A stretch of DNA of 64,000 nt, from NCBI RefSeq assembly GCF_031954365.1, contig NZ_JAUSVZ010000003.1; one strand, given 5' to 3'. A model generated the notes under the pieces. That model was not told where the DNA came from, searched no databases, and saw nothing but the letters and a program-made list of their open reading frames with translations. Made by a program: the position numbers and the translations under genes. Below, in pieces: positions 16,637 through 25,027 of this stretch (position 1 is its first letter; the number at the start of each line of letters is the position of its first letter). Origin of the DNA: Brevibacillus aydinogluensis. GTDB taxonomy: Bacteria > Bacillota > Bacilli > Brevibacillales > Brevibacillaceae.

Positions 16637-18172
16637 ATGTATGTGGTAACCGCCGAAGAGATGCAAAAGATGGACCGGCATGTAATCGACGTTATCGGCA
16701 TTCCTGCCGCCGTACTGATGGAAAACGCGGGCAGCGCCATCGCCCGCGACGTTCAGGAGTATTCCCGCACTCACGGGATTGACAAAGGGAAACGACCCCC
16801 CCGCTGGGCGATCCTCGTCGGAAAAGGGAACAACGGCGGTGACGGACTGGTGGCGGCGCGGCATCTGATGGAAAACGGCGTAGACGTTACCCTCCTTTTT
16901 GCACAATCGCCGGAACAGTTGACAGGGGAAGCCGCGCGGCAGCAGGAAATCGCGCGGCGATTGGGGATACCCTCCATCGTGTACGGCACTTCCCCTGTTG
17001 ATTGGCGCTCATTTGACGGAATCGTCGACGCGCTGTTGGGGACGGGCAGCAAAGGCGCGCCGCGCGGCCCCTACGCGGATCTGATCCGGGAAGCGAACGC
17101 GAGCGGGCTGCCGATCATTTCCGCCGACATTCCCAGCGGTCTGGACGCGGATACCGGCGTGCCCCACGATCCCTGCATTCGGGCAGTGCGCACGGTGGCC
17201 CTCGCTTTTCTCAAACGGGGGCTGGTTCAGACAGGCGGCCTGGACAAGGCGGGAGAGGTCGTCGTACGCCCCATCGGTATCTGGCCGTCACTTGCCGACA
17301 CATTCGGCATCCAAACCTTCCTGCTCGGCGAACAATTGTTTCGCGAACGGTTCCGGCTGGATCCGCGATTGCCGCGTCAAGCCGACACCCACAAGGGAAC
17401 CTACGGACACGTGCTTGTCGTGGCAGGCAGCCGAGAGATGAGCGGGGCCGGGCTGCTCTGCAGCAAAGCAGCGCTTCGTGCAGGCAGCGGGCTGGTGACC
17501 TGGGTAATGCCCGACGCACTCCTCCCCGCGCTGATCGGACATGTACCCGAAGTGATGCTGGCCGGGCTTCCCGGGAAGTGGAATCTGCCGGAAGCCCGGG
17601 CAAAGCTGATCGCACTGGTCCGCAGCCGCTGCGTCACTGTCATTGGCCCGGGGCTGGGACGCTTTCCCGGCGATGCGGACTGGCTGCGCATGCTGTGGGA
17701 GGAGACGAACAGTCCGCTGGTCCTGGATGCCGACGCCTTGAACATTCTGGCTGACGCTGACCTCTCATCCTGGCCGAAGCGCGAAACCCCCACCATCCTG
17801 ACCCCTCACCCCGGCGAGATGGCCCGACTTGCCAACGTGACGACAAGCGAGGTACAGCAGAACCGGATCGAGCTGGCCCGCTCCTATGCCCGTCGCCACC
17901 GACTGACGCTGGTGCTGAAAGGAGCCGGTACGGTAGTCGCTGCACCGGACGGCAGCGTGTACATAAACCCGACCGGCAACCCCGGAATGGCGACCGGCGG
18001 CGCCGGCGATGTCCTGGCCGGAATGATTGGCGGATTGCTCGCCCAAGGACTTCCCGCCGACCACGCAGCATGTCTCGCCGTCTGGCTCCACGGGTCCGCC
18101 GGTGACCGCGCAGCAGCCAAGCGGCCGTCGGGGTATTCGCTGATTGCAACGGACATCCTTGAGGAATTGTAG
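16637..18172 (+). CDS. nnrD: Bifunctional NAD(P)H-hydrate epimerase / ADP-dependent dehydratase
   Basis: 511-residue fusion that repairs damaged NADHX and NADPHX. Seen: N-terminal YjeF_N epimerase domain (about 1-215) with the nucleotide loop GKGNNGGDGLVAARHL, and the C-terminal ribokinase-like dehydratase domain (about 235-505) with HKGTYGHVLVVAGS, LDADALN, TPHPGEMARL and the catalytic GGAGDVLAGM. The ATG follows AAGGAG. It is a single-gene unit on the plus strand, divergent from the MFS gene. In B. subtilis the two activities are separate genes; the fused form is common in other bacteria. Confidence 0.96.
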   Translation: MYVVTAEEMQKMDRHVIDVIGIPAAVLMENAGSAIARDVQEYSRTHGIDKGKRPPRWAILVGKGNNGGDGLVAARHLMENGVDVTLLFAQSPEQLTGEAARQQEIARRLGIPSIVYGTSPVDWRSFDGIVDALLGTGSKGAPRGPYADLIREANASGLPIISADIPSGLDADTGVPHDPCIRAVRTVALAFLKRGLVQTGGLDKAGEVVVRPIGIWPSLADTFGIQTFLLGEQLFRERFRLDPRLPRQADTHKGTYGHVLVVAGSREMSGAGLLCSKAALRAGSGLVTWVMPDALLPALIGHVPEVMLAGLPGKWNLPEARAKLIALVRSRCVTVIGPGLGRFPGDADWLRMLWEETNSPLVLDADALNILADADLSSWPKRETPTILTPHPGEMARLANVTTSEVQQNRIELARSYARRHRLTLVLKGAGTVVAAPDGSVYINPTGNPGMATGGAGDVLAGMIGGLLAQGLPADHAACLAVWLHGSAGDRAAAKRPSGYSLIATDILEEL

Positions 18173-18226
18173 CGGATGACATCTTGACGTCCTGTACCGT
18201 GTCGATGATAACCTTGGCGGGAAGAC

Positions 18227-18256
18227 AAAAAACCGTCCCCTGCGAGAGCAGGGGAC
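18227..18256 (-). terminator. Rho-independent terminator of the nuclease gene
   Basis: Perfect 9-bp stem GTCCCCTGC / GCAGGGGAC with loop GAGA (18235-18256). On the minus strand it is followed by a GG and six T (18227-18232), so it terminates transcription of the endonuclease gene ending at 18280. Confidence 0.85.
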
Positions 18257-18279
18257 AGTCCACAAACGACCGGTTTTAT

Positions 18280-19146
18280 TCAATCCGTCACTGATTTCTT
18301 CCGATCCATAATGATGTCGGCTGGTTGGGTAATCAGATGTCTCTCCGGTGTGACCAAGCAGCCGGCGGCAGCCAGACGGTACGGCCAGAAGTACAGGGGA
18401 TTTGCCTCATAGAGCGTGTGTTTGAACAGCAGCTCCGTTTCTCTGGTAATGGTGGTCAGCGGCACCTGATACGTCTGCAGTCGCCGATACTCACAGGCGT
18501 CGTTGAACCGCTCCGGACTTTGGCGAATGAGAAACGACAAACTTTTCAACCGGTGCTGCCCATCCACGAAAAACACGCTTTTCCAGAAGCCGAAGGGAAT
18601 TTTCACCTGGCAGCCCGGTTGGCCCCGCACGCCGCAGTACTCTTCGTCGTCCTCCCTGAAAATCGGCCCGGTATACACGATTAATTTTTTCTCGCTTTCC
18701 ATACGGTTCAGAATCCAATCCTCCAGACAGTTCCACACCCCCGTGTTGAAGTTGTGGTGCTGCAGGACGATATTGGCATAGCAGAACGAGTCCCGGTTGG
18801 CTTTTTCCGCTTCGTGCCGCTCTCCCCAGCATACGTCTCTTCTGCGCGTCAGATGCCCCTTGTCATAGTCATTTTGCGCATAGTATTCCGGCCCGACCTG
18901 ATTCATTGCCCCGATGCGGTCATCCAGATGCCACAACCGGTTGGTGCGCGGTATGTTGACGAATCGGCTTTTATCCACGCATGCAGCAGAATAAACCGCA
19001 AACTTTCGCCGTTTGTTCATCACAATGGAGAAGTGGGTAAAGTCGTACACCCTCCCGTTTTCCAACGCGTCTTCCGCCGTTTTTCCCAGCAGCACAGGCA
19101 GAGGAACTTCGTGCCGTTCTCCCAGAAAAACAGGATCATAGCCCAT
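18280..19146 (-). CDS. DNA/RNA non-specific endonuclease (His-Me finger)
   Basis: 288 residues from the ATG at 19146 (GGGAGGAA upstream). Seen: DKGHLTRR at 95-102, where His98 is the expected general base (family consensus DRGH), and HHNFNTGVWNCLEDW at 131-145 with the metal-binding asparagine and the W-x-x-LE block. These are the two core motifs of NucA/endonuclease G-type enzymes. No signal peptide is visible, so it may act inside the cell or be delivered by another route. No inhibitor gene of the NuiA type is adjacent. It stands alone with its own terminator. Lysine in place of the usual DRGH arginine is a minor oddity. Confidence 0.85.
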   Translation of the reverse strand: MGYDPVFLGERHEVPLPVLLGKTAEDALENGRVYDFTHFSIVMNKRRKFAVYSAACVDKSRFVNIPRTNRLWHLDDRIGAMNQVGPEYYAQNDYDKGHLTRRRDVCWGERHEAEKANRDSFCYANIVLQHHNFNTGVWNCLEDWILNRMESEKKLIVYTGPIFREDDEEYCGVRGQPGCQVKIPFGFWKSVFFVDGQHRLKSLSFLIRQSPERFNDACEYRRLQTYQVPLTTITRETELLFKHTLYEANPLYFWPYRLAAAGCLVTPERHLITQPADIIMDRKKSVTD

Positions 19147-19214
19147 CCCCGATTCCTCCCTTTCTCCGTCGTGATAAAAATCCGGGCTGCATTTGCTGCG
19201 CTGCGTTTCCTGCA

Positions 19215-19829
19215 TCAACATTTCGACAGCCCGTCTGTCGAATCCTTTGACGAAAGAAGGGAGGTTTTGTAAAGATCGACGCCAATCTTTTTCATCTCGA
19301 TTGTCCGATCGGCCACCTGTTCCGCCGTTCCGATGAGTCCTGTCTTGAACCCGTCATTGTACTGCACGAGATTCACAAAATCGAAATTCGCCCACATCCC
19401 CTGCCGTTCCGGCGACGCCTGACCGGCAAAGCGCACCGCCGTTAATCCGGTAGAAATCGCCGCGAAACACGGTCTCTTCTTCGGACCACATCTGTTTGAG
19501 AACGCAGATGAATTCTTCCGAACGCCTGTACCGTTCATCGTGATCCAGCCACGGTTCGCCGAACGCGTGGAATTCGCCTTTGAACCACCCGCTGACCACA
19601 TTGACCGCTGCCCGGCCATGGCTGATCTGGTCCAGCGTGGAAATCATCTTGGCCACCACCCCCGGTTCCATAATCCGGGCAGCACAGCGGCAATGAGTTT
19701 GATCTTTTGCATGACTGCTGCAAGGGCGGACACAAGCGTTATGGCTTCCAACTGATTTTCCGCGTCGTAGCTGGCAACAAAGCGAGTCTGGACCAGCGCG
19801 AATTCAAAGCCGGCTTTGGGGAAACTCAC
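19215..19829 (-). pseudogene. sfnG: Decayed SfnG-like flavin monooxygenase (LLM family)
   Basis: Three overlapping minus-strand frames each match consecutive parts of dimethylsulfone monooxygenase SfnG as I remember it. The first carries AGFEFALVQTRFVASYDAENQ and IKLIAAVLPG; the second carries GRAAVNVVSGWFKGEFHAFG and DHDERYRRSEEFICVLKQMW ending at GDFYRINGG; the third carries ASPERQGMWANFDFVNLVQY and FKTGLIGTAEQVADR. Two frameshifts join them. About 110 codons of the middle of the protein are missing between RINGG and FAGQASPE, and both ends are truncated. SfnG splits dimethylsulfone to methanesulfinate with FMNH2. No sulfur-assimilation genes remain nearby. Decay is directly visible; the exact ancestral substrate is an inference. 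Confidence 0.85.
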
Positions 19830-19992
19830 CCTCTCTCATGGCAGCGTCAATCATATGCAGTCCCTGTACGTTTTGTTCATGAAAATGCCATTTTCCATGC
19901 CTGCATAATAGCCCGAGTGAGCCATTCTCCTCTGTCTGTTTTCTTGGTAGGGTAAAAAAGGTGTGACCACACTTTCAAGTCAGGTGAATCTC

Positions 19993-21576
19993 ATGAAACG
20001 AATGGTTGTGTGCTGGTTTATCCTGTTGATGCTGCTTTGCGCGGGCTCTCCCCCTGTGTTTGCCCATGCCAGTCTCTTGGCTACCATCCCCCAAGACGGA
20101 CAAGTCGTGCAAGCCAGCCCCGGGGAGATTGCGCTGGAGTTCAGCGAGCCGTTGGAAGAAGGGCTGATCGATCTCAGGCTGTACGATGAACACGGCCGTT
20201 CGATTGCGCTGACAGGCCCCCATCTGACAGCGGGCAACGCCGCCCGGATGCGGGCTGAACCGCCGAAACTGCCCGATGGCACGTACACCGCAGTCTGGTC
20301 CGTCGTCTCCGAAGACGGTCATCCGGTCAACGGGTCTTTCACGTTCTCCGTCGGGCGTTCCGCGTCCGGAACCATCGCCCCCGTATCGGATGGAACTTCC
20401 GCCCTGCTCGACCGCATTCTGGCGGTGATCCGCTACGTCGTGGAAGGAACGCTGTTGATCGCAGCCGGCCTTCACTGGATCTCCTGGCTCGGCCGACGAC
20501 GCGGCTGGCCCGCAGACATGCGCGCAACCGGAGGCAGGCGGCTGGCGGTGTGGATCGTCATCGTCGTCGGATTGATTGCCGAAGGGCTTCTCTACCTGGC
20601 GTCCCTGCCGGGGAACGCTCTGACATCGGTGTTTGCAAAAGGACAGTGGGCGCTCCTCGGACAATCCCCCTTCCTCGTGATGGTCGGGGCGCAGCTTGTG
20701 TGCATGCTGCTCGCCGCCGTCCCGGGCATGGTGGAAGGCTGGTACCTGGTCATGTGGGCACTGGCCGTGGGAGCGCTGGCCTTTGGCGGGCACGCGTGGG
20801 GCATTCAGCCGGTGTGGCTGGCCGCCTCGTTCCGAATCCTGCATCTGTTCGGCCTGGCGCTCTGGCTGGGGGCGCTGACCGGCCTGGTCCTGGCGATGCG
20901 CCGGGCGAGGAAAAGCGGTGACGCGATCGAGTGGGGGGCGCTCCGCCGGTTCTTTGTTCGGCTGGCGCTGCTCGCGTCCGCCACTGCCCTGCTCTCCGGC
21001 GCTGCCTTGACCGTCCAGCAAACGGATTGGGCAGTCTTGTGGAAGGGGCAGACGTGGAGCGTGCTGCTTGGCCTCAAGCTGGCGCTGACCGGCGTGATGC
21101 TGGCGCTTGCGATCGCGCAGACCCTGCGGTGGCGAAAGCACGGCCGCCTGACGTCGCCCGCGCTGCTGCGCTGGGAGTGGCGGGCGGGTGCACTGGCCCT
21201 GCTGGCCGGCGTCTGGATGAGCCAGTCGGCCTATCCCCTGCCGGTGACGTCCTACGCCAAAACCTTTCCTGCCGCTGACGCGCAAGTGGTGGTCAAGATC
21301 CCGCGAGTGGCACCCGGCACGCAGATCATGACCATCGAGTTCCCCGCACCGATGACCGAGCCGCGGCAAGTCCAGGTGCAGGTATCCAAGCCGGATGCGG
21401 AGATAAACAGGCAGCCCATCCCTGCTGAGCGGACAGGTACGGGGCGTTATCAGGCGGACATTCCGTTTTCCATGTACGGAACGTGGACCTATCGGATTGA
21501 CGCCGCCTTCCACGATGGGACACATGCAGCATTCACCGACACGCTGTTTATACCAGGAGGAGGAGAAACACGATGA
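19993..21576 (+). CDS. ycnJ: Copper import/resistance membrane protein YcnJ (CopC-CopD fusion)
   Basis: 527 residues from the ATG at 19993, which follows CAGGTGAA; a GTG at 19963 would add ten residues. Seen: signal peptide ending at FAHA, so that mature protein begins with the copper-binding histidine of HASLLATIP; CopC domain (about 27-125) with IALEFSEPLEEG and EDGHPVNGSF; then eight or so membrane helices of the CopD domain (about 140-420) and a C-terminal extracellular YtkA-like domain (about 430-525). YcnJ imports copper in B. subtilis. It overlaps ycnI by four bases. No ycnK repressor gene is adjacent. Confidence 0.94.
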   Translation: MKRMVVCWFILLMLLCAGSPPVFAHASLLATIPQDGQVVQASPGEIALEFSEPLEEGLIDLRLYDEHGRSIALTGPHLTAGNAARMRAEPPKLPDGTYTAVWSVVSEDGHPVNGSFTFSVGRSASGTIAPVSDGTSALLDRILAVIRYVVEGTLLIAAGLHWISWLGRRRGWPADMRATGGRRLAVWIVIVVGLIAEGLLYLASLPGNALTSVFAKGQWALLGQSPFLVMVGAQLVCMLLAAVPGMVEGWYLVMWALAVGALAFGGHAWGIQPVWLAASFRILHLFGLALWLGALTGLVLAMRRARKSGDAIEWGALRRFFVRLALLASATALLSGAALTVQQTDWAVLWKGQTWSVLLGLKLALTGVMLALAIAQTLRWRKHGRLTSPALLRWEWRAGALALLAGVWMSQSAYPLPVTSYAKTFPAADAQVVVKIPRVAPGTQIMTIEFPAPMTEPRQVQVQVSKPDAEINRQPIPAERTGTGRYQADIPFSMYGTWTYRIDAAFHDGTHAAFTDTLFIPGGGETR

Positions 21577-22232
21577 AGATGAACTGGAACAAATGGGCAA
21601 GCTCGCTCGCTGTCGCCGGAGCGCTTCTGACCTTCGCGGGAACGGCTAGCGCCCACGTCACGGTCTGGCCGAAGGAAACGAACGCGAACTCGTATGAACG
21701 CTATACCGTTCGCGTCCCGGTGGAAAAGGACAGCAATACTATCAAGGTGCGGCTGGAATTCCCGGCGGGTGTAAAAGTGGGTACGGTTCTGCCGGCCCCC
21801 GGCTGGACCTACGAATGGGAAAAAGACGCGGACGGCCGGTTCAAGGCGATCACCTGGACAGCCACCGCCGACGGGATCAAGCCGCATGAATTCATGGAGT
21901 TCGGCCTCTCCGCCAAAAACCCCGCCGAACCGGGCACGCTGATATGGAATGCAACTCAGACGTACGCCGATGGCACGGTCGTCGAGTGGACAGGTGCCGC
22001 AGGGTCTGACACGCCGGCCCCTACCGTCGCGGTTAAGGAAGCGGCCCAAACCGCCGATGACCATGCCGATGAGCATAAAGCAGCAGGGAACTCAGGGAAC
22101 AACGAAGCTGGTCAGGCTGCGGCTCCGGCGGCACAGAACAGTTCTTCTTCGACCGGCAGCACGCTGCCGCTGGTGCTCTCCGGGTTGGCGCTGCTGATCT
22201 CGGTGATCAGCCTCTTCCGGAAAAAAGCGTAG
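21573..22232 (+). CDS. ycnI: YcnI family copper-binding protein (DUF1775)
   Basis: 219 residues. Seen: signal peptide ending ASA, followed by HVTVWPKET whose first histidine is the copper ligand of the DUF1775 domain (about 27-150); an Ala/Asp/Thr/Ser-rich linker; and a C-terminal membrane anchor LPLVLSGLALLISVISLF followed by RKK. Known: YcnI binds Cu(II) on the outer face and is thought to pass it to YcnJ. The ATG overlaps the ycnJ stop and has AGGAGGAG upstream, so the pair is one operon. Confidence 0.95.
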   Translation: MKMNWNKWASSLAVAGALLTFAGTASAHVTVWPKETNANSYERYTVRVPVEKDSNTIKVRLEFPAGVKVGTVLPAPGWTYEWEKDADGRFKAITWTATADGIKPHEFMEFGLSAKNPAEPGTLIWNATQTYADGTVVEWTGAAGSDTPAPTVAVKEAAQTADDHADEHKAAGNSGNNEAGQAAAPAAQNSSSSTGSTLPLVLSGLALLISVISLFRKKA

Positions 22233-22238
22233 GACGCA

Positions 22239-22360
22239 GACGCGGGGGAAACAGGGGGCACACGTCTCACATCTTGGATAACCTGATGTTTGCCCCCTGC
22301 CCGGGCCGCGTTTTGGAGCGGACCCGATCCACTGCTCTGCCGGTCGTAAAGAGAGCGAGC
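22239..22360. repeat. Structured dispersed repeat, copy A
   Basis: About 120 bases alignable to copy B (27467-27590) in the same orientation: both begin GACGCGGGG, carry CAGGGG(G/A)CA, a GATGTT just before the matching arm, CCCCTGCCCG, CGCGTTTTG and end GGTCGT-AAGAGAGCGAGC. It can fold into a long hairpin: outer arm ACGCGG (22240-22245) with CCGCGT (22306-22311), inner arm CAGGGGGCA (22252-22260) with TGCCCCCTG (22291-22299). One inner pair is G-C here and A-T in copy B. It starts right after ycnI and may also end its transcript. Confidence 0.75.
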
Positions 22361-22374
22361 AGCGCCCATGCCAG

Positions 22375-22791
22375 CTATTCGTTCGTTTTTGGAACAGCAC
22401 TTTTCTCCGTGGCCTTGACGAATACCCCCTCACTTTTTTCAAAGGCAATCTGAACACTCGGATCAACGTCCTTGATCGTGAACAGCTTTGTCCCTTCCTC
22501 CAGATAATTTGAGTGAATGATAAGTGAAGATGGTTCTACATCCCGTGGATATTCGTATTTCTCCTGCACGATTCCAATTTGTTCCCCGATCTTTTCTTTT
22601 GCTACCAGCTCGTCGTTGTTTTCATCATTTTTAATGACATACACACGGTTTTCGACAACCACAAATGGGTACGGCCAGCTTGCCGCTTCATGTGCTGTAT
22701 TTTCTGTATCTGGCGATGGGGAGTTATCCGCACATGATGAAAGCAGTATCGCGGCAAGGGTCAGCATGACTGCGAGCGGAACGCGTCTCAT
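22375..22791 (-). CDS. Small lipoprotein of unknown function
   Basis: 138 residues. Seen: a short signal peptide with the lipobox LLSSC (cysteine at residue 20), so the mature protein is membrane-anchored and outside; an acidic, Ser/Pro/Thr-rich linker; and a small globular domain with FVVVENRVYVI and SNYLEEGTKLFTIKDVDPS. I do not recognise the family. It is followed (upstream in sequence) by a terminator that separates it from the iron genes, and its stop lies just past repeat copy A. It is probably a single-gene unit, starting with ATG at 22791 after GAGGGGGAAAA. Confidence 0.75.
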   Translation of the reverse strand: MRRVPLAVMLTLAAILLSSCADNSPSPDTENTAHEAASWPYPFVVVENRVYVIKNDENNDELVAKEKIGEQIGIVQEKYEYPRDVEPSSLIIHSNYLEEGTKLFTIKDVDPSVQIAFEKSEGVFVKATEKSAVPKTNE

Positions 22792-22811
22792 TTTTCCCCC
22801 TCCTCATCTGT

Positions 22812-22854
22812 AAAAAATAGGATGCAGATGATGTTATGATAACATCTGCATCCT
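22812..22854 (-). terminator. Rho-independent terminator of the siderophore operon
   Basis: Perfect 12-bp inverted repeat AGGATGCAGATG / CATCTGCATCCT (22819-22830 and 22843-22854), with further pairing GTTA/TAAC inside. On the minus strand it is followed by TATTTTTT. It lies 20 bases after the haem monooxygenase stop and ends the feu operon. Confidence 0.85.
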
Positions 22855-22873
22855 GTATGGTAAATATTTCCTA

Positions 22874-23218
22874 TCACTGTTGATCCGACTGTTTCCTGCC
22901 GCTCTTGAATGCTTTCACATCGTAAAGATGATGGCTGGAGCTGATGATATAATCCGGCTTCGGCTTGCCTCTCGCCTGCCTGTGGCCTTCCAGATGGGCT
23001 TCGCTCAGCTCCCATTTTTTCCATGCCTCTCTGGATTCCCAGCGGATCATGATGATAACTTCTTCTTCCCCTTTTTTGCTGCGTTTGACGAGCACGCTCA
23101 GATCAATAAATCCTTCCGATTTTTCAACGGCCCCTTCTCTTTTGAACCGCTCGACCACCAGATCAGAGGTGCCTTCTTTCACGATCAGGTTCTTGGTTTC
23201 CACGAACACAGCACTCAC
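22874..23218 (-). CDS. Haem-degrading monooxygenase (IsdG/HmoA-like, ABM domain)
   Basis: 114 residues, the size of the antibiotic-biosynthesis-monooxygenase (ABM) fold. Seen: FVETKNLIVKEGTSDLVVER at the N-terminus with the Asn near residue 10 that positions haem in IsdG, MIRWESREAWKKWELSEAH with the Trp and the haem-ligand His, and SSHHLYDV at the C-terminus. Known: IsdG and HmoA/HmoB open the haem ring and free iron. It is the last gene of the Fur-controlled siderophore operon, which fits an iron-release role. The start is GTG at 23218; a GTG at 23209 has better Shine-Dalgarno spacing and is possible. Confidence 0.87.
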   Translation of the reverse strand: MSAVFVETKNLIVKEGTSDLVVERFKREGAVEKSEGFIDLSVLVKRSKKGEEEVIIMIRWESREAWKKWELSEAHLEGHRQARGKPKPDYIISSSHHLYDVKAFKSGRKQSDQQ

Positions 23219-23224
23219 TCCCTT

Positions 23225-23992
23225 CTATTTCTGAAACAGCCATGACAGCGCTTGGGGGAATCGGCTGCGGAAGCAGGAAAGCTCGTGCCGTCCGCCCTCC
23301 TCCACATGCAGCCGCAGTTGTTTCCCGTTTAACCCGCTGGCCGCCAGTATGGCATACGCTTCTTTTGTGCGCGCGACCATTTCCCGCTGCACGGTCTGCT
23401 TCCCTTCTCCTTCCAAACTTCCTACGTCCAGATAGAGTCTCAGCCCGGTCTGCGCCATCTTTTGCTCGCGCATGTAGTCTGCAAACCCTTCGTACCAGAA
23501 CGAACCGGAAATGGAGCCAATTTTGCCGAACACACCGGGGTACAGGTACGCGGCGTACAGTGAGATGAGACCCCCGAGCGATTTGCCGATGATTCCCGTT
23601 TGATCGGGACGGCGATTGGTTTTGTACCTGCTGTCGATATGCGGTTTCACCTGCTCGACGATAAACGCGAGGTATTCCGCCCCTCTGCCGCCGAAGTCAG
23701 CGAATCGCTCCGACAAGGCCTTGGCAAACCAGGGGGTGTACTCATGAATCCGGTCGACCGGTGCGATGCCGACCATGATGAGTTCGGCCAGTTCTCCGCT
23801 GGCAAACTTCCGCTCGATTTCCTGCAGAGAAGCAGCGGGACGCAAAGAAGAATCCGCCTGTTCTGCAAACAAATCGCCGCCATCGTGCACGTAGACGACC
23901 GGGAACGAGGCAGCACCGTCCGGATACGAGGGCGGCAGATAGATCGCAAGTTCCCTCTCTCCGATATGATCAGTGATGATTGTGCCCTTCAC
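23225..23992 (-). CDS. Siderophore esterase (BesA/IroE-like alpha/beta hydrolase)
   Basis: 255 residues of the esterase-D-like alpha/beta hydrolase fold. Seen: the nucleophile elbow GIIGKSLGG, HDGGDLF near residue 36 for the oxyanion region, DVGSLEGEGKQT for the acid, and GGRHELSCF with the catalytic histidine near residue 235. Known: B. subtilis ybbA/besA next to feuABC hydrolyses ferric trilactone siderophores to free iron in the cytoplasm. The same gene order here supports that role. GTG start at 23992 after AGGAGG. Confidence 0.88.
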   Translation of the reverse strand: MKGTIITDHIGERELAIYLPPSYPDGAASFPVVYVHDGGDLFAEQADSSLRPAASLQEIERKFASGELAELIMVGIAPVDRIHEYTPWFAKALSERFADFGGRGAEYLAFIVEQVKPHIDSRYKTNRRPDQTGIIGKSLGGLISLYAAYLYPGVFGKIGSISGSFWYEGFADYMREQKMAQTGLRLYLDVGSLEGEGKQTVQREMVARTKEAYAILAASGLNGKQLRLHVEEGGRHELSCFRSRFPQALSWLFQK

Positions 23993-24004
23993 GGCGGTTA
24001 CCTC

Positions 24005-25027
24005 CTACATTTTTGCCCGGAACAGCAAATAGACGAAATACGGCACGCCCACGATGGATATGACGATTCCCACCGGCAGTTCGGCTGGGGAAAAGACGGT
24101 TTTGGCAATAAAATCGGAAATGACGACCAGCAGCATGCCGACCAGTCCGCTAATCGGCATCACGCGCCGATGATGCAGGCCGACCAGCCGTTTGGCGATA
24201 TGCGGCGACAGCAGTCCGACAAACCCGATACTGCCGGATACGGAAACGCACGCGCTGACAAGTCCGATGCTTGCGATCAACAGCACGCTTTTCTCTTTTT
24301 CCGTTCGCACGCCCAGACCTTTCACGCTCTCTTCTCCCAATTGAAGCACGTCCAGGATCGGCGCTTTTCGGAAAACGACCGGGACGAGCAAAAGAAACCA
24401 CGGAATCATGGACAGCACGTAGTTCCAGTTGGCGTTCCAAATGCTTCCTGTCAACCACACCGCCGCCATCTCGTAATCCTGCGGATTCATCTTGAGCGAC
24501 AGATAAATCGTCGCCGCGGACAGCCCTGAACCGACGGCAATGCCGACGAGGATCAGCGTTCCCGGTTCCAGTCTGCCGTTTCTCCACGCGAACAGGTAGA
24601 TGAAACCGGCAGCCATCAACCCGCCCGCCAGGCCAAACATGGGCATCGCCATGATGGAAAGCAGGCTTGCTCCAATCATTTTTCCTTCAAACAGAAGCAT
24701 GAACAGGACGCCGGCAAATCCCGCTCCCGCATTGATGCCGAGAATGCCAGGATCGGCCAGCCCGTTCTTCGTAATCCCTTGAACGACGGTTCCGGCGATC
24801 CCGAGACCAAAGCCGACAAACGCGGCGATGACAATGCGCGGCAGACGAAACTCGAAGACGACCATGTCGTGCTCGTGCACCGGATCGATGCGCAGCAACG
24901 TTTTGATCACATCGGTGACGGTCAGATTGAATACGCCGTTTGTCAGGCTGACATAGACGACAGCAAACAAAAGGACTGCGCCGGCGACGAGCGTCATCCA
25001 ATAGCGCCGTTCCATGCTCCTATGCAT
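24005..25027 (-). CDS. feuC: Iron-siderophore ABC permease (FeuC-like)
   Basis: 340-residue FecCD-family permease with about nine to ten membrane helices. Seen: GLGIAGTVVQGITKNGLADPGILGINAGAG, split by family-typical glycines, and LGEESVKGLGV and SGSIGFVGLLSPHIAKRLVG, the coupling region that contacts the ATPase. It overlaps feuB by eight bases. No ATPase gene is present here; as in B. subtilis, a shared ATPase (FhuC/YusV type) encoded elsewhere is expected. Confidence 0.93.
   Translation of the reverse strand: MHRSMERRYWMTLVAGAVLLFAVVYVSLTNGVFNLTVTDVIKTLLRIDPVHEHDMVVFEFRLPRIVIAAFVGFGLGIAGTVVQGITKNGLADPGILGINAGAGFAGVLFMLLFEGKMIGASLLSIMAMPMFGLAGGLMAAGFIYLFAWRNGRLEPGTLILVGIAVGSGLSAATIYLSLKMNPQDYEMAAVWLTGSIWNANWNYVLSMIPWFLLLVPVVFRKAPILDVLQLGEESVKGLGVRTEKEKSVLLIASIGLVSACVSVSGSIGFVGLLSPHIAKRLVGLHHRRVMPISGLVGMLLVVISDFIAKTVFSPAELPVGIVISIVGVPYFVYLLFRAKM

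Noticed and set aside
16406..16906. 166-codon minus-strand frame upstream of and overlapping nnrD
   Set aside because: Overlaps the start of a certain gene, no motif, no good start context.
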